From positions 30,248,001 to 30,312,000 of the forward strand of contig NC_064841.1 of NCBI RefSeq assembly GCF_024166365.1: a stretch of DNA of 64,000 nucleotides. Direction: 5' to 3'. Below the pieces are notes generated by a model. The model was not told where the DNA came from, did not search any database, and saw only the letters and a program-made list of their open reading frames with translations. This document shows positions 1 to 12,549 of the stretch, piece by piece. Numbering within the stretch: the first letter of the stretch is position 1; every line of letters starts with the position of its first letter. This stretch comes from Elephas maximus indicus. Taxonomy: Eukaryota > Chordata > Mammalia > Proboscidea > Elephantidae. Position numbers and translations under genes: made by a program.

Positions 1-112
1 AGGACTTTGTGAGGCAGAACCATAATGCTACCCGTATTGAGGATCACCAACTTTTACATTTCATGAAATGGATTTATGAAATGATTCATGTGATAGTGCA
101 TAGCCTGTATCA

Positions 113-315
113 TTGTTGTTGTGTGTCATCAAGTCAATTCTAACTCATAGCAATCCTACAGGACAGAGTAGAGCTTCCCCATGGGGTTTCCTAGGCTGAA
201 ATCTTTACAGGAGCATATCATCAGGTCTTTCTCTCACAAAGCCACTGCAGGGTTCAAACCATCAACCTATTGGTTAGCAGCCAAGTGCTTGACCATCGAG
301 CCACCAGGGCTCCTT
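113..315 (-). repeat. AfroSINE (long form)
   Basis: Read on the minus strand it has the AfroSINE order: a head containing GCTAACCAATAGGTTG, a body with TTTGTGAGAGAAAGACCTG, and a tail with the GAGTTAGAATTGACTT motif ending in ACAACAACAATG. It is diverged from younger copies, so probably an older insertion. Confidence 0.85.
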
Positions 316-1029
316 AGCCTATATTAACCACTCAATAAATGTCTAGGTTTTCGGTGTTTGTTTTTAAATCAACTACGAGAAGACACACTATTCTCCATGC
401 TTTTCTTTGGGACAGTTCAGCACCCCCAGACCATGTACAGTCCCCAGCATGGGGTCATTGTTTCCATTCTGCACTTCAGTCTGCTAACTGTACCTGGCCG
501 TACATTCTATGTGCATGTCAGCTCCATCTGATTTGGTTATGTTTTTTTGCACCTGTCACAATAGAAACTGAGCGCTAGCACCTGGGGAGGGAGTTTTTAA
601 ATCATTCAGAGAAGCACAAGATTGATGCCTTCAACTAAATCCAGCCCTAAGAAGAAACAGTGAGCCACTCTGCAGAAGGTCTCAGCAGGACATTCGGTAG
701 AAGCCTGGAGAAGGCGCTTCTCGGCGAATTCCTTGCTATTTACTCATAGTTAAATCAATTGGTTTCAAGAAGTTTAGGGACTGGCTGACTTGCAACATCC
801 ATAAAAAAGGTACAGGGCTAGAGGAAGACCTAGTTAAAGTCAATATGCCTTTATTACATCAAATATCCTGGAATCTCTTATCTTTAATCTGTAATGATAC
901 GCTTCTGCTGATATTTTTTTTTCTCCTTTCAATCAGGGTATAACTTTCCAGAGTAGATTAGAGATGACATTACTGATAAGAAACTAATAGCATCATTATT
1001 CATGAGGTACCTGACTGCACCACTAGACT

Positions 1030-1145
1030 GAGTTATTAAAGAACAAGGACTGTTTTTGTGCTCCTTTTTTATACGGTGGCTAATGCATGCGTGGCAGATA
1101 GTAAGTCCTCATTAAATGTTGCTTAATTAACTAATTAACCAATGA
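1030..1145 (+). repeat. L2-like LINE 3' fragment
   Basis: The text 'cagatagtaagtcctcatta' followed by 'aatgttgcttaatt' resembles the ancient L2 3' end (GGCACATAGTAGGCGCTCAATAAATATTTGTTGAATGA). The match is short and diverged. Confidence 0.45.
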
Positions 1146-2614
1146 ATGAATAATGTGATTTTAGCTGATGCTCATAAATCCCATTTTAAAACTACCAAAG
1201 TTTAAACAGTCTGTGAATTTTTAAATAAAATGCAAGACTTCAAATCGCAATAAAATATCAATAAGCCTGAAGGAATCCTGGCTCTAAAAGCAGAGTACAG
1301 CCATGAACTATGCAGGTGGCATCATACCCTGAAGGCCAGCCTCTTCAAAATTCTGTTCCATTCTGAGCAGGAGACAGAATGAGGGAGACATTCAAATTAA
1401 TAATAGGTTTTTAGATTAATGAAAATATAAATAACCTTAGGAAAAAAAATAAAAAATTTATAGTAATTCTCCAGGATGTTTTCCCTGTAAAGTGTCTCTT
1501 GTTTAGCAGTGGTGGTTGCCTCCAGAAGACTGTGTGAGGTAATGGCGCAAAGGGTGACGGGAGCCAATGTAAAAGAAGTTTTATGATTGCGTTAAACTGT
1601 GGGATATTGGTAAGTGTGGACATGGGCTATTTTGGACCCTCTCAGCATCCATTCCCCCTTTTCTTAATAACAGCACCTTACTTCCTTTAGGGAAACCATC
1701 CTCTTCCCCACTCACACCCCAGGGGAATAAATATATGGAGCATGTGACCCAGACCTGGTCCAATTTCTCTAGCTACGACAATTGGCTCAGGGGTAGGCTC
1801 ATGACCCTTTTAGACCAATCAGATGTTCCCTTCCTGGTATTTGAACCTTAAGCTGAGTGACAAAAAGAAGATGGAGTTCCTTGATCCTAGATATGGAGCC
1901 CTTGCAGAACTGTCCACTGGGCTTGCCCATCTCTGAACTTGGTTTTCCTGAAAAACCAAGTTTTCCTTCTCAAAATATCCCATTTTCTTTACAAAAAAAA
2001 AAAAAAAAAATTTTTGTTTTCCACTTCTACTTCGTCTAGCCAGAGTCTGTTCCTGTTACTCATAACCAGATGCTTCGCTAGGTATTTTTAATGACAGGTA
2101 AGTTGGGCACACATTACGAAGGGCCTTGCATGCTAAGCTAAGGCATTTGCACTTTATCTGGTGAGAAAGGGGGCATATCAAAGGATGTCAAGCCAGGAAA
2201 AACAAGGTTGAGGTCTGTGCATTGACCAAGCCCAGGTGGACTGTAGGGAAGAGAGGGAGGAGTCACCGAGGAAGGAGTCAACGCAGCTTCCAGGAGATAA
2301 GAAGACCGTGAAAACGCAGAGGAGGATGAGCCTAGGTACACGGCCAAGGAACTATCAACAGGAAAGGATTGGATCAGAACTCAGATTCTGGTTTACGTTC
2401 CAGGGAGCATGCCTAAACCCGAGCAGGAGAGCTTCAGGATGTCCTGAGTTCTATCAAAAACATAACTGGTTCCAGTGAGGAAGGCTGATTTGGGAATTAG
2501 TTTTGAATCCATGTCCTAAACAAGCCCCAAAGCACTCATTTACAAGCTACTTACAGGCAAGTTCTCAGCACCCCGCCCTAACCACAGTGAAGCCTTGACT
2601 ACTTCCAGATTTTG

Positions 2615-2780
2615 AGGTTACCTAAGCATTTGGCAGCTAACCAAAACGTCAGTGGTTCAAATCCACCAGCCACTCCTTGGAAATCCTATGTGGCAGTTCT
2701 ACTCTGTCCTATAGGGTCGCTATGAATTAGAATTGATTCAGTGGCAAAGGGTTTGTTGTTTTTGTTTTTGTTTTTTTTTC
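2615..2780 (+). repeat. AfroSINE (short form), 5' end degraded
   Basis: The tRNA-like head is partly lost, but GGCAGCTAACCAAAACGTCA, CCACTCCTTGGAAATCCTAT and CTGTCCTATAGGGTCGCTAT follow in order, ending in a TTTGTT-rich tail. It sits in tandem with the next AfroSINE. Confidence 0.85.
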
Positions 2781-2796
2781 CTAATTCTTGGAAAAA

Positions 2797-3003
2797 GGAG
2801 TCCTGGTAGTGCAGTGGTTAAGCACTTGGCTGCTAACCAAAAGGTCAGTGGCTTGAACCTACCGGACACTCCAAGGTAGAAAGATGTGACAGCCTGCTTC
2901 CATAAAGATTACAGCCTTGGAAACTCTATGGGGCACTTCTACTCTGTATTATAGAGTTGCTATGAGTTGGAATCGACTCAACAACGGGTTTGGTTTTTGG
3001 TTT
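2797..3003 (+). repeat. AfroSINE (long form)
   Basis: It starts at GGAGTCCTGGTAGTGCAGTG, has the CCATAAAGATTACAGCC body block, and ends with GAGTTGGAATCGACTCAACA and a GGTTTTTGGTTT tail. It is essentially full length. Confidence 0.9.
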
Positions 3004-3009
3004 AATCCT

Positions 3010-3545
3010 TGGATCTGCTGTGCCACATTCAGATTTTGACTACCTGTGTGCTTTGAGATCCATTCATCATCTGTCCTTCTCTTCCTCTGCTCTCTATCTG
3101 CATTTGGCCAGCTTCTTGAACTTTGGCTGGCTTCTGTGTGGTTCAGCCAAAGGAAGGCACTGGAAGAGACCAGAGGGCGTGAGGAGAGGAGAAACCAAGA
3201 CATCTATTGTTCTTTTGCTCTGCTTTGGGTGGCTTCTTCAGCAGGGCCTGAGTCTTCTCCATGGTCCCAGCTCTCACAGCAGACCTCCTCCTTCTGTGAG
3301 TCTCAGCTCTCACCAGGCAGCTCCCATTAGATGGCCCCAGTTTATGGTTATAGTAGCACCACCTCCTCCTGTTTCTTCTCTGTCTCTTGGTAGTGATTTC
3401 CTGCTATTGCCAAACTCATCCACTGTTTGGCTTCTCAGTTGTTCTGTCATTTATAACCAATTCCCTATATTAAATTCTGTCTGTTTGAAATCCTCAGGTG
3501 GTTTATGTCCTCTTGAACTCTGGCTTACCCAACTAGTATCGGGAG
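3010..3545 (+). repeat. Unclassified old interspersed repeat
   Basis: This pyrimidine-rich segment ends with 'ctgtctgtttgaaatcctca' and 'cttacccaactagtat', like the 3' end of an old mammalian repeat that closes on 'gactgatacag'. A 208-codon open frame crosses it (2990-3616) but begins in the AfroSINE tail and shows no protein family. I cannot assign the family with confidence. Confidence 0.3.
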
Positions 3546-4467
3546 TGAGAAGGAAGAGGAAGAGAAGGAACAGTAGTGAAGGCAAGGAGGTCATCTACGG
3601 GTTTCACCTAGGATAAACATTAGTGATGTGCTTCTCTGCATATATCACAAATAGTGGCCCAAATAAGAGATCTCTTCAGGATTGAGGCCTAAGCCAAATG
3701 GTTCAGCAGCCCTCTATTAGAGATTGAAAGTGACAGCAATCCACCTCAGGTAAGTGTTGGCCAAAAAAAGACCTGGCTCTAAGGTCACCTGGAACTAGGG
3801 ACCTGAATGTTGTTGGGTCCCCTGCTCCTCTGTCTCTCATTTCTGCTGTTCGTCTCCGGTACAGCAGAGAGGCCACATGGATAGTGGAAGCTCGCATAAT
3901 CAGAGAAGACAGGTCTTAGTTTCAGCCCAAAAAATTCCAGGAGAGAATTCTGATTGGCCTGACTTGGGTCACACGTCCACATTCTGGACCTATCATCGTG
4001 GCCAAGGAGGAGGGTCATTGAGAGGATGGAAGGTCTCATTCAGACCACACAGTGAAAGAGAAGGTGCAAGGCCCCAAAGAAGGGAGAACAGACATAGACA
4101 TTGAAGAACTATGTGTATAACTAGAGTCTCTGCCTAGACAGAATTCTTTTGGTTACATTTGAGAGAAACCTAATTTGAGCTTAGATGAGAAAAATCAAAG
4201 GCATGGAAGTATTGGTTTATTAACCAGAGGTCATTTGTGAAACTGGCCTCAGAAACGACGGATCTAAGTCCTTGTCACCACAAAGACCCTTGCTCTGTTC
4301 TTCTGCCTTCCTGCCTTCCTCATTTTGGTCTTATTTTCTCAGACTTGCTTTTTCCACAAGGCTGGAGCTTCTGGGCTCACATCTTCCCAGTTTTGCTGTT
4401 GGAGAGAAATGTGCTCTAATCATAGTTTCATTAACGGGAGTGTGAGAGCAAATTGTTTGTGCCACAG

Positions 4468-4580
4468 GGACCGTTCCATAAAGATTATAGCCAAGAAAAC
4501 CCCACGGAACAGTTCTACTCTGTAACATATGGGGTTGCCATAAGTCAGAATCAACCTAATGGCAAAGGGTTTGGTTTTTT
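4468..4580 (+). repeat. AfroSINE, 5'-truncated
   Basis: Only the body and tail remain: CCATAAAGATTATAGCCAAG, TTCTACTCTGTAACATATGG and the degenerate GTCAGAATCAACCTAATGGC tail, followed by GGGTTTGGTTTTTT. The tRNA-like head is missing, typical of 5' truncation on insertion. Confidence 0.85.
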
Positions 4581-4737
4581 CTGTTTGTTTGTCTTGGTTT
4601 AGGGAAAAGAGATGACTCCCTAGCAGTGTGGCCTTTGTGAATAACTGTGCCTTTCTGGCTACAAGTTTCTTCATCTGACCAGATATTCTTTCCGTAATGG
4701 TCTCCTCTAGCATGCACATTCACTGAAGCTTTTTCAA

Positions 4738-4865
4738 TGGTGCTCAAACTGTAGGGCACTCTCAGAATCACCTGGGAGTCATTTAAAACGCAGGTGGCCA
4801 GGCTCCACTCCCAGACACTGTCTCTGCATCTCCGTTTTACTGAGTCTTCTGCTGGTGGTCCTCAT
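4738..4865 (+). mobile_element. MER5A-like hAT MITE fragment
   Basis: The segment contains 'ctcagaatcacctgggagtc' and a central 'ggctccactcccaga', the hallmark blocks of MER5A-type non-autonomous hAT elements. It is a fragment with no coding capacity. Confidence 0.6.
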
Positions 4866-5859
4866 GCCATACTTTTGAAGTAGTGAATGGAATGGCTGAG
4901 ATCTTTGTTTAGACACTCCATGACAAGCAAACCTGCGCTGTGTTTTGATTTGGGAAAAGCCAAGGGGTGGGAGGAGGGTTTGCCACATCCCAGAATTGAA
5001 GGGAATGCTGCAGCCCCAGGCCAGCCCTGTTGGTTGGAATGCACAGTGAGGTTTCCTCCCCGGTGCTGGTAAGCGCTGAGCTACTCAGCATCCCTGCTCT
5101 CACAGAGGCCTGAACAGAACCAAGAGAAACACCTTAGGCTCTCGGCTGCCCTAAGCATACAAGCATTCTCATCAGTTACAGTCCTGGACCTTCCCACACT
5201 TTTAGAAGCTCTCTCCCTTACGCTCATTTTTTCCTAATCCTTTGTCAAAATGGTAATTTAAAAACCCAGGCAGCAAGGGAACCCAGGTAAATTTTCTTTC
5301 TAACTTACGTACAGGAATAATGTCTACAAGGCTTGGGGAAATGTCCAGTGATTCAGTTTTACCCTGCTTTGTTTTTGTGTCAGTAGGTAGTGCTGGTATA
5401 CTATGCTTTAGTAGGTTATGGTGGGAGCAAGTAAAAGAACAATGGCTTAGCTTCCCATTAACCAGCGGCTGTTGAAACCAGGGTGCCCTCCACACAAGGT
5501 CTGGAGACAAACACTCCCACTTCCTATGGGCCAGAGTCAACTGCAGTAGAATTGTGACATGAGTCGGGCAGAACTTGAGGCCCCCAGCCTCTCCTTTTTG
5601 TACCTTTCTCCCATCACGAATACTTCGGAAATTTTTTCATTAACCATTTATTATGTGTATTTTCTTACATAATTCCATATCAACATAACTAAAAAATTAA
5701 ATATGTCAAATAATTTTAAAAGAACAACATATTAAATTGATAAAACACATGCTATTATAAGAGCTTTTTTTTTTTTTTTTGGTTTTTATTATAAGAGCTA
5801 AGGGAAGCTAAGAATCCCACTCCCAAAAAAAAACCTGTTCTTGAAACATTGTGTAGAAT

Positions 5860-6290
5860 ATGTACCAAATCCCATAATCCAGCAATTCCCTTCTAGGAAT
5901 TTATTCTAAAGAAATTATCACATGTACGTGTAAATTATTTGTAAGGGTGTTCGTTCGGCAAAATAATTTTCTGTAGAAAAAATTAGAAAGGATCCAAAGC
6001 GACCTACATATTCTTGGGAATTCATTTGAGTAAATTGTGGTATATCCAAAAAACAATGAAAGGTTATGCAGGTACTAAAAATTTTGTTATAGAAAAATAA
6101 TGTATAAGAAAATGTTCTCTGTATATTATGTTTTCAAAAGTAGGTTACAAAACTATATGTGGAGTATATTAGAGATTTTGTTTTAGATAAAAATGATTGG
6201 CTGAGAATACATATGAAAGAAACTAATAGAGATATTCCAGTGATAAAATTATGGGTAATTTTTTTCTTATTTATATTTTTTACCAGTGTT
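5860..6290 (+). repeat. Old L1 (L1M-type) 3' fragment
   Basis: Blocks such as 'cagcaattcccttctaggaa', 'gtggtatatccaaaaaacaa' and 'tatgcaggtactaaaaattt' follow the order of the 3' part of old mammalian LINE-1 elements. Heavily diverged, no open frame. Confidence 0.6.
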
Positions 6291-6827
6291 CATTTCAGTT
6301 AAAGAAAGTCCCAGTTGTTACAACTGGGTGCTCTTTACTATTTGAAAGATAACTTTAATATAAGGAGTAAACAACCCTTATCCTTCACAATCTCCCAGAA
6401 ATGTCTTAACATTTCCACATTTTCCTTTTCAACAATGGAAATGGGGCATGGAGCAGTGACAAGTCCCTCCGTCTCCACTCCCTCCCCCTGCCACATGGCC
6501 ACAAAGCCTGGGCTCTGAGACTCTGCAGAAGGAAGAGAAATATAGATTTCTCAAGAGCTGCTATTCAAGCCATAAGCAGCATGTGCCAATGTTCCACCCA
6601 CAATCCTGGTTCAGTCTCCATTAAGCTGCACATCTGGCTGTCACACACTCTTTTGTGGGGCCATCTCAATGGCCACACTGATGCTGCCTTTCCCCAGGGC
6701 CAGCCCCACAGTGGCCTCCCTGTCCTCCTAGTATGTGATGTCATGAGCATGGGTGTCCTGCCAAACATTTAAGATGTGGCAGTTCACATTGCGCACATTG
6801 TATAGAAAAACACTAGCATGCAGATAA

Positions 6828-6852
6828 ACACACACACTCACACACACACACG
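6828..6852 (+). repeat. (CA)n microsatellite
   Basis: About twelve CA dinucleotides with one interruption (CTCA). Confidence 0.85.
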
Positions 6853-7229
6853 GCAAGATACAACCAAACCTTGCTCTATTGTTACACCAATTCAGCACTA
6901 ATATGTAACTTGTATTCTTTAAGGACACAATCTTCTCTTTTTGTTGCTATCACTTAATAAGCAGCCCTAGATTAAGAGATTCCCTTGAAGCATTCTTTTC
7001 TCTAATTTGGTTTCCATCAGATTCTTGGAAGGCGTGGTTCATTTTCAAACCAAAGACCTCTTCAGATATTTGGTCTCTTCAGAACAGACCAAAAAGGCAG
7101 GCAGGTGGGGAGCAGGGAATCTTGGGGTACCTCAAAATCATCTCACCTCCAACAACCATCAAAAAGGGAACTAGGAAAGCTGTTAGCGGCACTACAGGAA
7201 GGCAGTGAGAAAGAAGTCCTTCTGTTCAC

Positions 7230-7370
7230 TGTTCCTCAGAGTGTGGTGTAAAGATCACCTCATCAAAGTCCCTGGTGCGCTCAGTAGAAATGCAGATTCT
7301 TGGGTCCCAACCCAGATCTACTGAGTCAGTCTCTGCGGGTGAAGAAAGAGAACCTGAATTTAAAGTAACT
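7230..7370 (+). mobile_element. MER5A-like hAT MITE fragment
   Basis: The blocks 'gtgtggtgtaaagatcacct', 'agaaatgcagattcttgggt' and 'ctactgagtcagtctctg' are the familiar core of MER5A-type elements. Confidence 0.6.
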
Positions 7371-7387
7371 CCCTAGTATTCTTAACA

Positions 7388-7560
7388 TTGGAGAACAAGG
7401 GCCTTGGAGTTGGGTTTAAATCCAATTCTAGTTCCATGTAGTGGCTATGTGACCTTGGAAAATAACCTGAACTTTCTACATCTCCTTTTCCTCCTCTATA
7501 TAATGAGGACTGCAGGAGGACCAAATGTATGAAGTGCCTGGCACAAACAGGTCTCATAAA
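7388..7560 (+). repeat. MIR SINE
   Basis: The MIR core is visible in order: 'gtgaccttggaaaataacct', 'ttcctcctctatataatga' and 'gtgcctggcacaaacaggtc'. Ancient, diverged copy. Confidence 0.7.
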
Positions 7561-7756
7561 CATGAATTCCTTTTTCCCTGTTATTCAGGTATTGGGGTCT
7601 GCCATTTTACAGGCTATAGGTTTAGGAGGTTAATGTCCTCACCTGGGTGAAAAATTTTTTGTCACTGTACTCACTAAATTCTGATGGAGAGCCACAAAGG
7701 GCAGATAAAATAATCAAGACTAAACAAAGCCCTCTGAGGCAGAACCTGTTTACAGC

Positions 7757-8265
7757 TGTGTCATCTAACACAGCCATTAGCCGCATGAGGCTATTGAGCA
7801 CTTGTAATGGGGCTAGCACAAATTAAGATATGCTGTAAGCGTAAAGAATTCATCAAATTCCAAAGACTTAGTACATTAAAATACCTTAGTAATAATGATT
7901 ACACGTGGAAATGACAATTTTTATGTATTGGGCTAAGTAAATTACTAAAATTCATTTCACTTATTTATCTTTACCTTTTTTAATGTGGCTACTAGAAAAT
8001 TTGGAGTCCTTGGGTAGTACAAATGGCTAATGCACTCAGCTCCTAACCTAAAGGTTGGAGGTTCAAGACTACCCAAAGGCACCTCAGATGAAAGGCCTGG
8101 GAATCTACTTCCAAGAAAAATCAGCCATTAAAAACCCTAAGGAACACAGCTCTGCTCTGATACATGTGGGGTCGCCGTGAGTCGGAATCAACTTGAAGTC
8201 ATCTCCAAAACTTAAAATTACAGGTGGCTCATGTTATATTTCTACTGGGCAGTGCCATTCTAGGA
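7757..8265. mobile_element. hAT-type MITE interrupted by an AfroSINE
   Basis: The left part contains 'gaggctattgagcacttgta' and the right part 'gtggctcatgttatatttct' and 'actgggcagtgccattct', the two ends of a common old hAT-derived element. The AfroSINE at 8002-8202 splits it. A shorter relative lies at 11675-11836. Confidence 0.55.
8002..8202 (+). repeat. AfroSINE (long form with CTACTTC body)
   Basis: It starts GGAGTCCTTGGGTAGTACAA, has the body block AATCTACTTCCAAGAAAAAT followed by TCAGCCATTAAAAACCCTAA, and a tail with GTCGCCGTGAGTCGGAATCA. This body type shares sequence with the tRNA-Gly-headed SINE at 20315-20612. Confidence 0.88.
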
Positions 8266-9449
8266 AACAGCCACTCTCCCATCCTCGAACTGATAACAGA
8301 AACTAACACTGGAGTTATAACCTCCAAAAAGTGATTCCCTAATTAATTAGCCAGGCAACAGTCAGCTGAGAGAGATTTTGAGTCTCTTTTCTCATGCTAT
8401 AGGGAAACATGAGGCTCAAGTAGCACACCCCTCACGTGAGAAGGCAAGCAGCAGCCTCAGGAAAGGAGGCGGGTGAGGAAAGGTGACCCAGGACAGGAGA
8501 GGAGAGCTACCTGGGGCTGCTTCTGACACAAGCTGGCGGTTGTGATACAAGGAAACGAAGACCCAAGGCCTTACTTGCTCCCTCACCCCCGAACACCTTT
8601 TGCTCCATCCATGTTCATAATTGTTTTGCCCTGACAAGTTCTTACGAGGTAGGGAGAGCCCTCCAATATAATCACATGACTTGTGTCCTTACAAAAACTG
8701 TATCAGAGCCAAGCAAATATTTTGGTCAATATGACGGTTGCTTTTTCTGTAAAAGTAATTGAGAAAAAATTTCCACTTGGGTATAATCCACTAATGTACA
8801 CAACGTCCACAAAATGGCCAGCCTAAATGGATATTTCCAAAGAGGAAATGTTTTCCAGTTATTGTCCTATCAGCTAATGAAATCAGTATTTTATTTGGAA
8901 AAAGTCTGCCAAAATAGATTGTAATCTGTGTTCTTAGAGCAGACCCATAAATTGACAATTTCTGGAATAGAAAACATGTAAAAATCAACTCAATATGTCT
9001 TTGTCCAAAATTCCCAAACATCTCTATGCATATGTTTGAACTAAATGCATTTAGATATCAATCCTTAAAGAGCCAACAAAATGGGTTGGTTTTATGCTTT
9101 CCTCTATACCTAGCCAGTTCCTTTACTATGTGTTCAGAGTAGATGAAGGAGTTTAGCTGTATCATGCTTGAAACTTGGTTTCTGATGGTTGCTCATTTAT
9201 ACATGACAGAAACATACCTAAAGTCACTCCATCTGGGGAGAAACCCAGAGAGCACCTAGATTACACTTTTATAACAGCAAATTACCACCACAATGTAGTG
9301 AATAAAATATAACTTTTTAATTATTCGGGGCAGTGCATAATGACTTGTTCTTGGACAGGTTCCCTATAAATTTCCAATAGAGATGAATGAAATTTTAAAA
9401 AATCAATAAATAGATAACACCTCTCAATATAACAGAAGATTGGAGGCCA

Positions 9450-10473
9450 GTTTTGCAGTGTTATTTTATTGCACAGATTTCGTTTAAAAAACAAAATGCA
9501 CCATCAGTGTGTGGAGAGTTTGGGGTCTCTGATACTGATATACCATCAGTGTTTACACCCGTAAAGCCAAATTCAACAGTACAACTTATGTTAAACAATA
9601 TCATCTCAAGATGGCTAGAAGAATGAAAACAGAGAAAGGTGACAAAAAGCTTTAAAAATGTGTTACGTTGAAGCACACGCAAGTGTAAGATTAAAAAACT
9701 ACATCATACAAACCTGGAGATCAAAAATGTTTTTGTGGAATGGGAGTTAAAGTTATACTCACTTGTACTGTTATTTGTTAAATAATTAAAGTCTTTTTGG
9801 TTCATTTCCTTCATACCGATAAATTGAGAATTTCAGGAAATCCATATTATAAAAATGATGAATCTTGGAAAAAAGTATGTACAGATAAATGTAAAATTAC
9901 AAACTAAAAAATACCCCCACCCCTTTCCCTCCACTTAAAAAAGTGAAAATTTCCCATGGAGAGAAAGTTCCAGGATTCCCCTCCCTCCCCCGCCCCAATG
10001 TCCCCAATTCTATCTTTTTCTATCGCTTATAGCTAAATGACCTTGGAGCTGAAGAGGAGGGCAGAAACAGAGAGGCATCTTTATGAGGCTTTCATTGTCA
10101 TCAGTTTGAAAAGTGTCTTTTATTTCTCTCCACCCCACCCAACTCAGCAATGTCTGAAAGCCATTTAAAATTTAAAGAGAAAGAAACAAAATATGTACTT
10201 TTTAAAAATGAAAAACAAAGGAATGCCCAAGAAAAGAGATAATAGCAGGCAAAACCATGAGAAAAATGTGTGGGCATTATCTGAGCTAGAAATTTCTTTT
10301 AAGGCAACAAACATGGGAAGGGGTGGGAGGTTAAGACAACAAAATGCCAGGATGCTTTTCCAACCTTTGGCTTGCAGCCTGGCAGGAGTGGGCTTTCACC
10401 CCGCTGTGGTGAGCAAACTTAGGGCCACAAGCCCAGGATCTACAGCACCTCCGTGCGCAGCCTGGCAGCACAC
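9450..10473 (-). other. CLDN11: CLDN11 3'UTR and poly(A) signal
   Basis: Downstream of the CLDN11 stop (minus strand) about 1 kb continues without interspersed repeats to an AATAAA hexamer at 9470-9465, read as GCAATAAAATAACACTGC. Cleavage would be expected 10-30 bases further, near 9440-9455. The gene end is inferred from the hexamer and the lack of repeats, not from transcript data. Confidence 0.65.
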
Positions 10474-10706
10474 TTATACGTGGGCACTCTTGGCATGAGT
10501 GGGTGAGCTGGAGCCAGAAGAGTAGTAGAAACGGTTTTCACCAAATGACTGGGCATCTCCAGCGCAGCAGAGGATGACACAGCCACCCACGAGGCACAGC
10601 AGAGCTCCAATCCAGCCCGCGTACAGGGAGTAGCCAAAGCTCACGATGGTGGTCTCACGGTGGGCACACACAGGGAACCAGATGGTGGCAACCATGGCAC
10701 AGAGAG
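10474..10706 (-). CDS. CLDN11: CLDN11 coding exon 3 (claudin-11, C-terminal part)
   Basis: This exon follows a CTCCCCAG acceptor and encodes residues 131-207, ending with TAA at 10476-10474. It supplies the end of the third and all of the fourth transmembrane segment (YSLYAGWIGALLCLVGG, then CVILCCAG), the second extracellular loop between them, and a cytoplasmic tail closing in KSAHV. That AHV ending resembles the PDZ-binding C-termini by which claudins attach to ZO-1-type scaffolds. The Cys-Cys pair after the fourth segment is a typical claudin palmitoylation position (family knowledge). The serine-rich stretch before the end is slightly different from the human protein as I remember it. 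Phase 1 at the acceptor joins exon 2 exactly. Confidence 0.97.
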
Positions 10707-11674
10707 CTGGGGAGACATGGAGAGGGCTGTGACTAGCCTGCCCATCACACACCAAGTGCAGCCAGGCAGCTTCCATTCACTCAACAAACACACACCCCTC
10801 ACTCCCAACCTACTCCAAAACACAGCGCTCTGCTCTCCTGGTCATCTGAACCTAAAGGTTTGCATCAACAGAATAAATTGAGCAAAAACTTGTGTCAAAA
10901 TTTTGGGTCCTTACTTTTTTTACTTTTTTCAGCAGGTGGCAGAGACAAAAGAACTCCGATGTAGAAAAATCTAGAAATGGATCATTTAAGCCCAAAAAGT
11001 ATTTATTTTTATTTGTATACCCTGACTTTACCTATCTGTACTTATAATTCTGTCATTACATTTACCTAATTGTATTATAATTATCTCTTTACATGTCTAC
11101 CTCCCATCCTAAGCTATGAGTTCCTGGAAGGCAGGAGCCATGTCTTACTTTTGTGTGTAAACTCAGTGGTTAGCTCAGGACCAAGCACATAGTATGCGCT
11201 CAATGTATACTAGTTGAATGATCAAAGGACCTGAGATATCCAGGGATGAGAAACAAGAGACTGCTCATCTCAATTTTCCACTCTATTTTTTTCAATTTGT
11301 TCAATTCATATCACAAAGACCTAAAGAAACTATGGAAATTTTCCTGCTATCCTAGGCGTCAGCAGAGTATCAGCTAAAAGTATGAGTTCTTGTTATGCTG
11401 TTCACAATCACAGAATCCCAGCACAGAAATGAACAATCTTGCAGTGAAAGAATTCACCCGTTCAAGGATTTTATGGGGATGATATTTGTTGTCACGGGTC
11501 ACAATGGTAGAACTTTATGGTTTTGTATTAACCTATCTTTTAGATTTGTTTAGACTTTACAGAATAAGAGAAGAAATGGTCCCTATATCATTTAGTTCTT
11601 CCACGTCTTCTAAGCAAAGTAGTATGTAGGACAGGACACAATAAGACATTAAAAAATATTTTTTTAAACCCCTA

Positions 11675-11836
11675 GACCAGCACTGTCAAACAGGGTAGCC
11701 ACGAGCTACATGGAGCTATTGAGTATTTAACATGAAGCTAGTGAGACTGAGGAAATGAATTTTGAATTTTAATTAATTTTAAGTTAAATAGCCACCTGTG
11801 GCTAATGGCTACTACATTGGATAGCACAGCTCTAGA
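11675..11836. mobile_element. Short hAT-type MITE
   Basis: The ends form an imperfect inverted repeat: CTAGACCAGCACTGTC at the left and the complement of GATAGCACAGCTCTAG at the right, agreeing at about 12 of 16 positions. Inside are 'gagctacatggagctattga' and 'gtggctaatggctactacat', as in the longer element at 7757-8265. Confidence 0.6.
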
Positions 11837-12549
11837 CAAAATAACGCCATTTAGTGTCACCTAATTTTTCACGTCTACAACTACGAGCAGGACAGATTTT
11901 TTAAGCAAAGCTTTAACTTGGGTTGGCACATTAAAGTTGGCAGACATTAAAAAAACAAGGGTTGCAATTGTTAGCCATAAAACCTTCTACGAATTCAAAA
12001 CATGATATTGAAACACCAGTCCGGTGTCTGCCACCTGGGGGTACCTCTGTTGCTTTCAACTCAGCAAGCTTTTTCTGATTTCTACTCATATTCAATGATT
12101 TTCTAACTTATACTTTATGCTCACAGAGAAGAAATAACATTTTTCTTTAACACAAGCACTAAAATCTAACAGCTTTGTACATTATTTCTAAACTGAAGGA
12201 AAGATTGAAGTCTTACCAGTCTTGAGAGGCTTTTTAACTATCTCATTACATTTGTGTATGCTTGTAACAATGGTTTTTGTTGATAGCAGACTCAGCCCAC
12301 CCCCACAAGCTGGACACAGACACGCCTATATAGATGTGATTCCTATCCTCAAGGTACCTAAAAAGCATAGATGCCAAGTGGAAGTTAGAGGGAAGAAGGT
12401 GAATTATGGGGCCTTGAATTGAATTTGGCTTTCTAACAGTCTAAATTCATTCCATTAATTGTGAACTATTCACAGAATTAAGAAGTTTATGTAGATTATC
12501 TAAAACACTAAAATGTGTTCATATGTAAATGAAGTTCCTTTTTCTTAAA

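Larger units (their letters stand above)
1..9444. other. Intergenic DNA downstream of CLDN11
   Basis: No coding exon is recognised here. The stretch holds AfroSINEs (113-315, 2615-2780, 2797-3003, 4468-4580, 8002-8202), an L2-like piece near 1030-1145, MER5A-like pieces (4738-4865, 7230-7370), an old L1 3' fragment (5860-6290), a MIR (7388-7560), a hAT-type MITE split by an AfroSINE (7757-8265) and a CA repeat (6828-6852). Segments 1630-2040 and 3010-3545 look like old, diverged interspersed repeats that I cannot name. I see nothing recognisable in 320-1020, 3620-4460, 4870-5855 and 8270-9440 apart from A/T-rich tracts. Confidence 0.7.

Noticed and set aside
2990-3616. 208-codon open frame on the plus strand
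   Set aside because: Starts in an AfroSINE tail and crosses an old repeat; Ser/Leu-rich translation without motifs.
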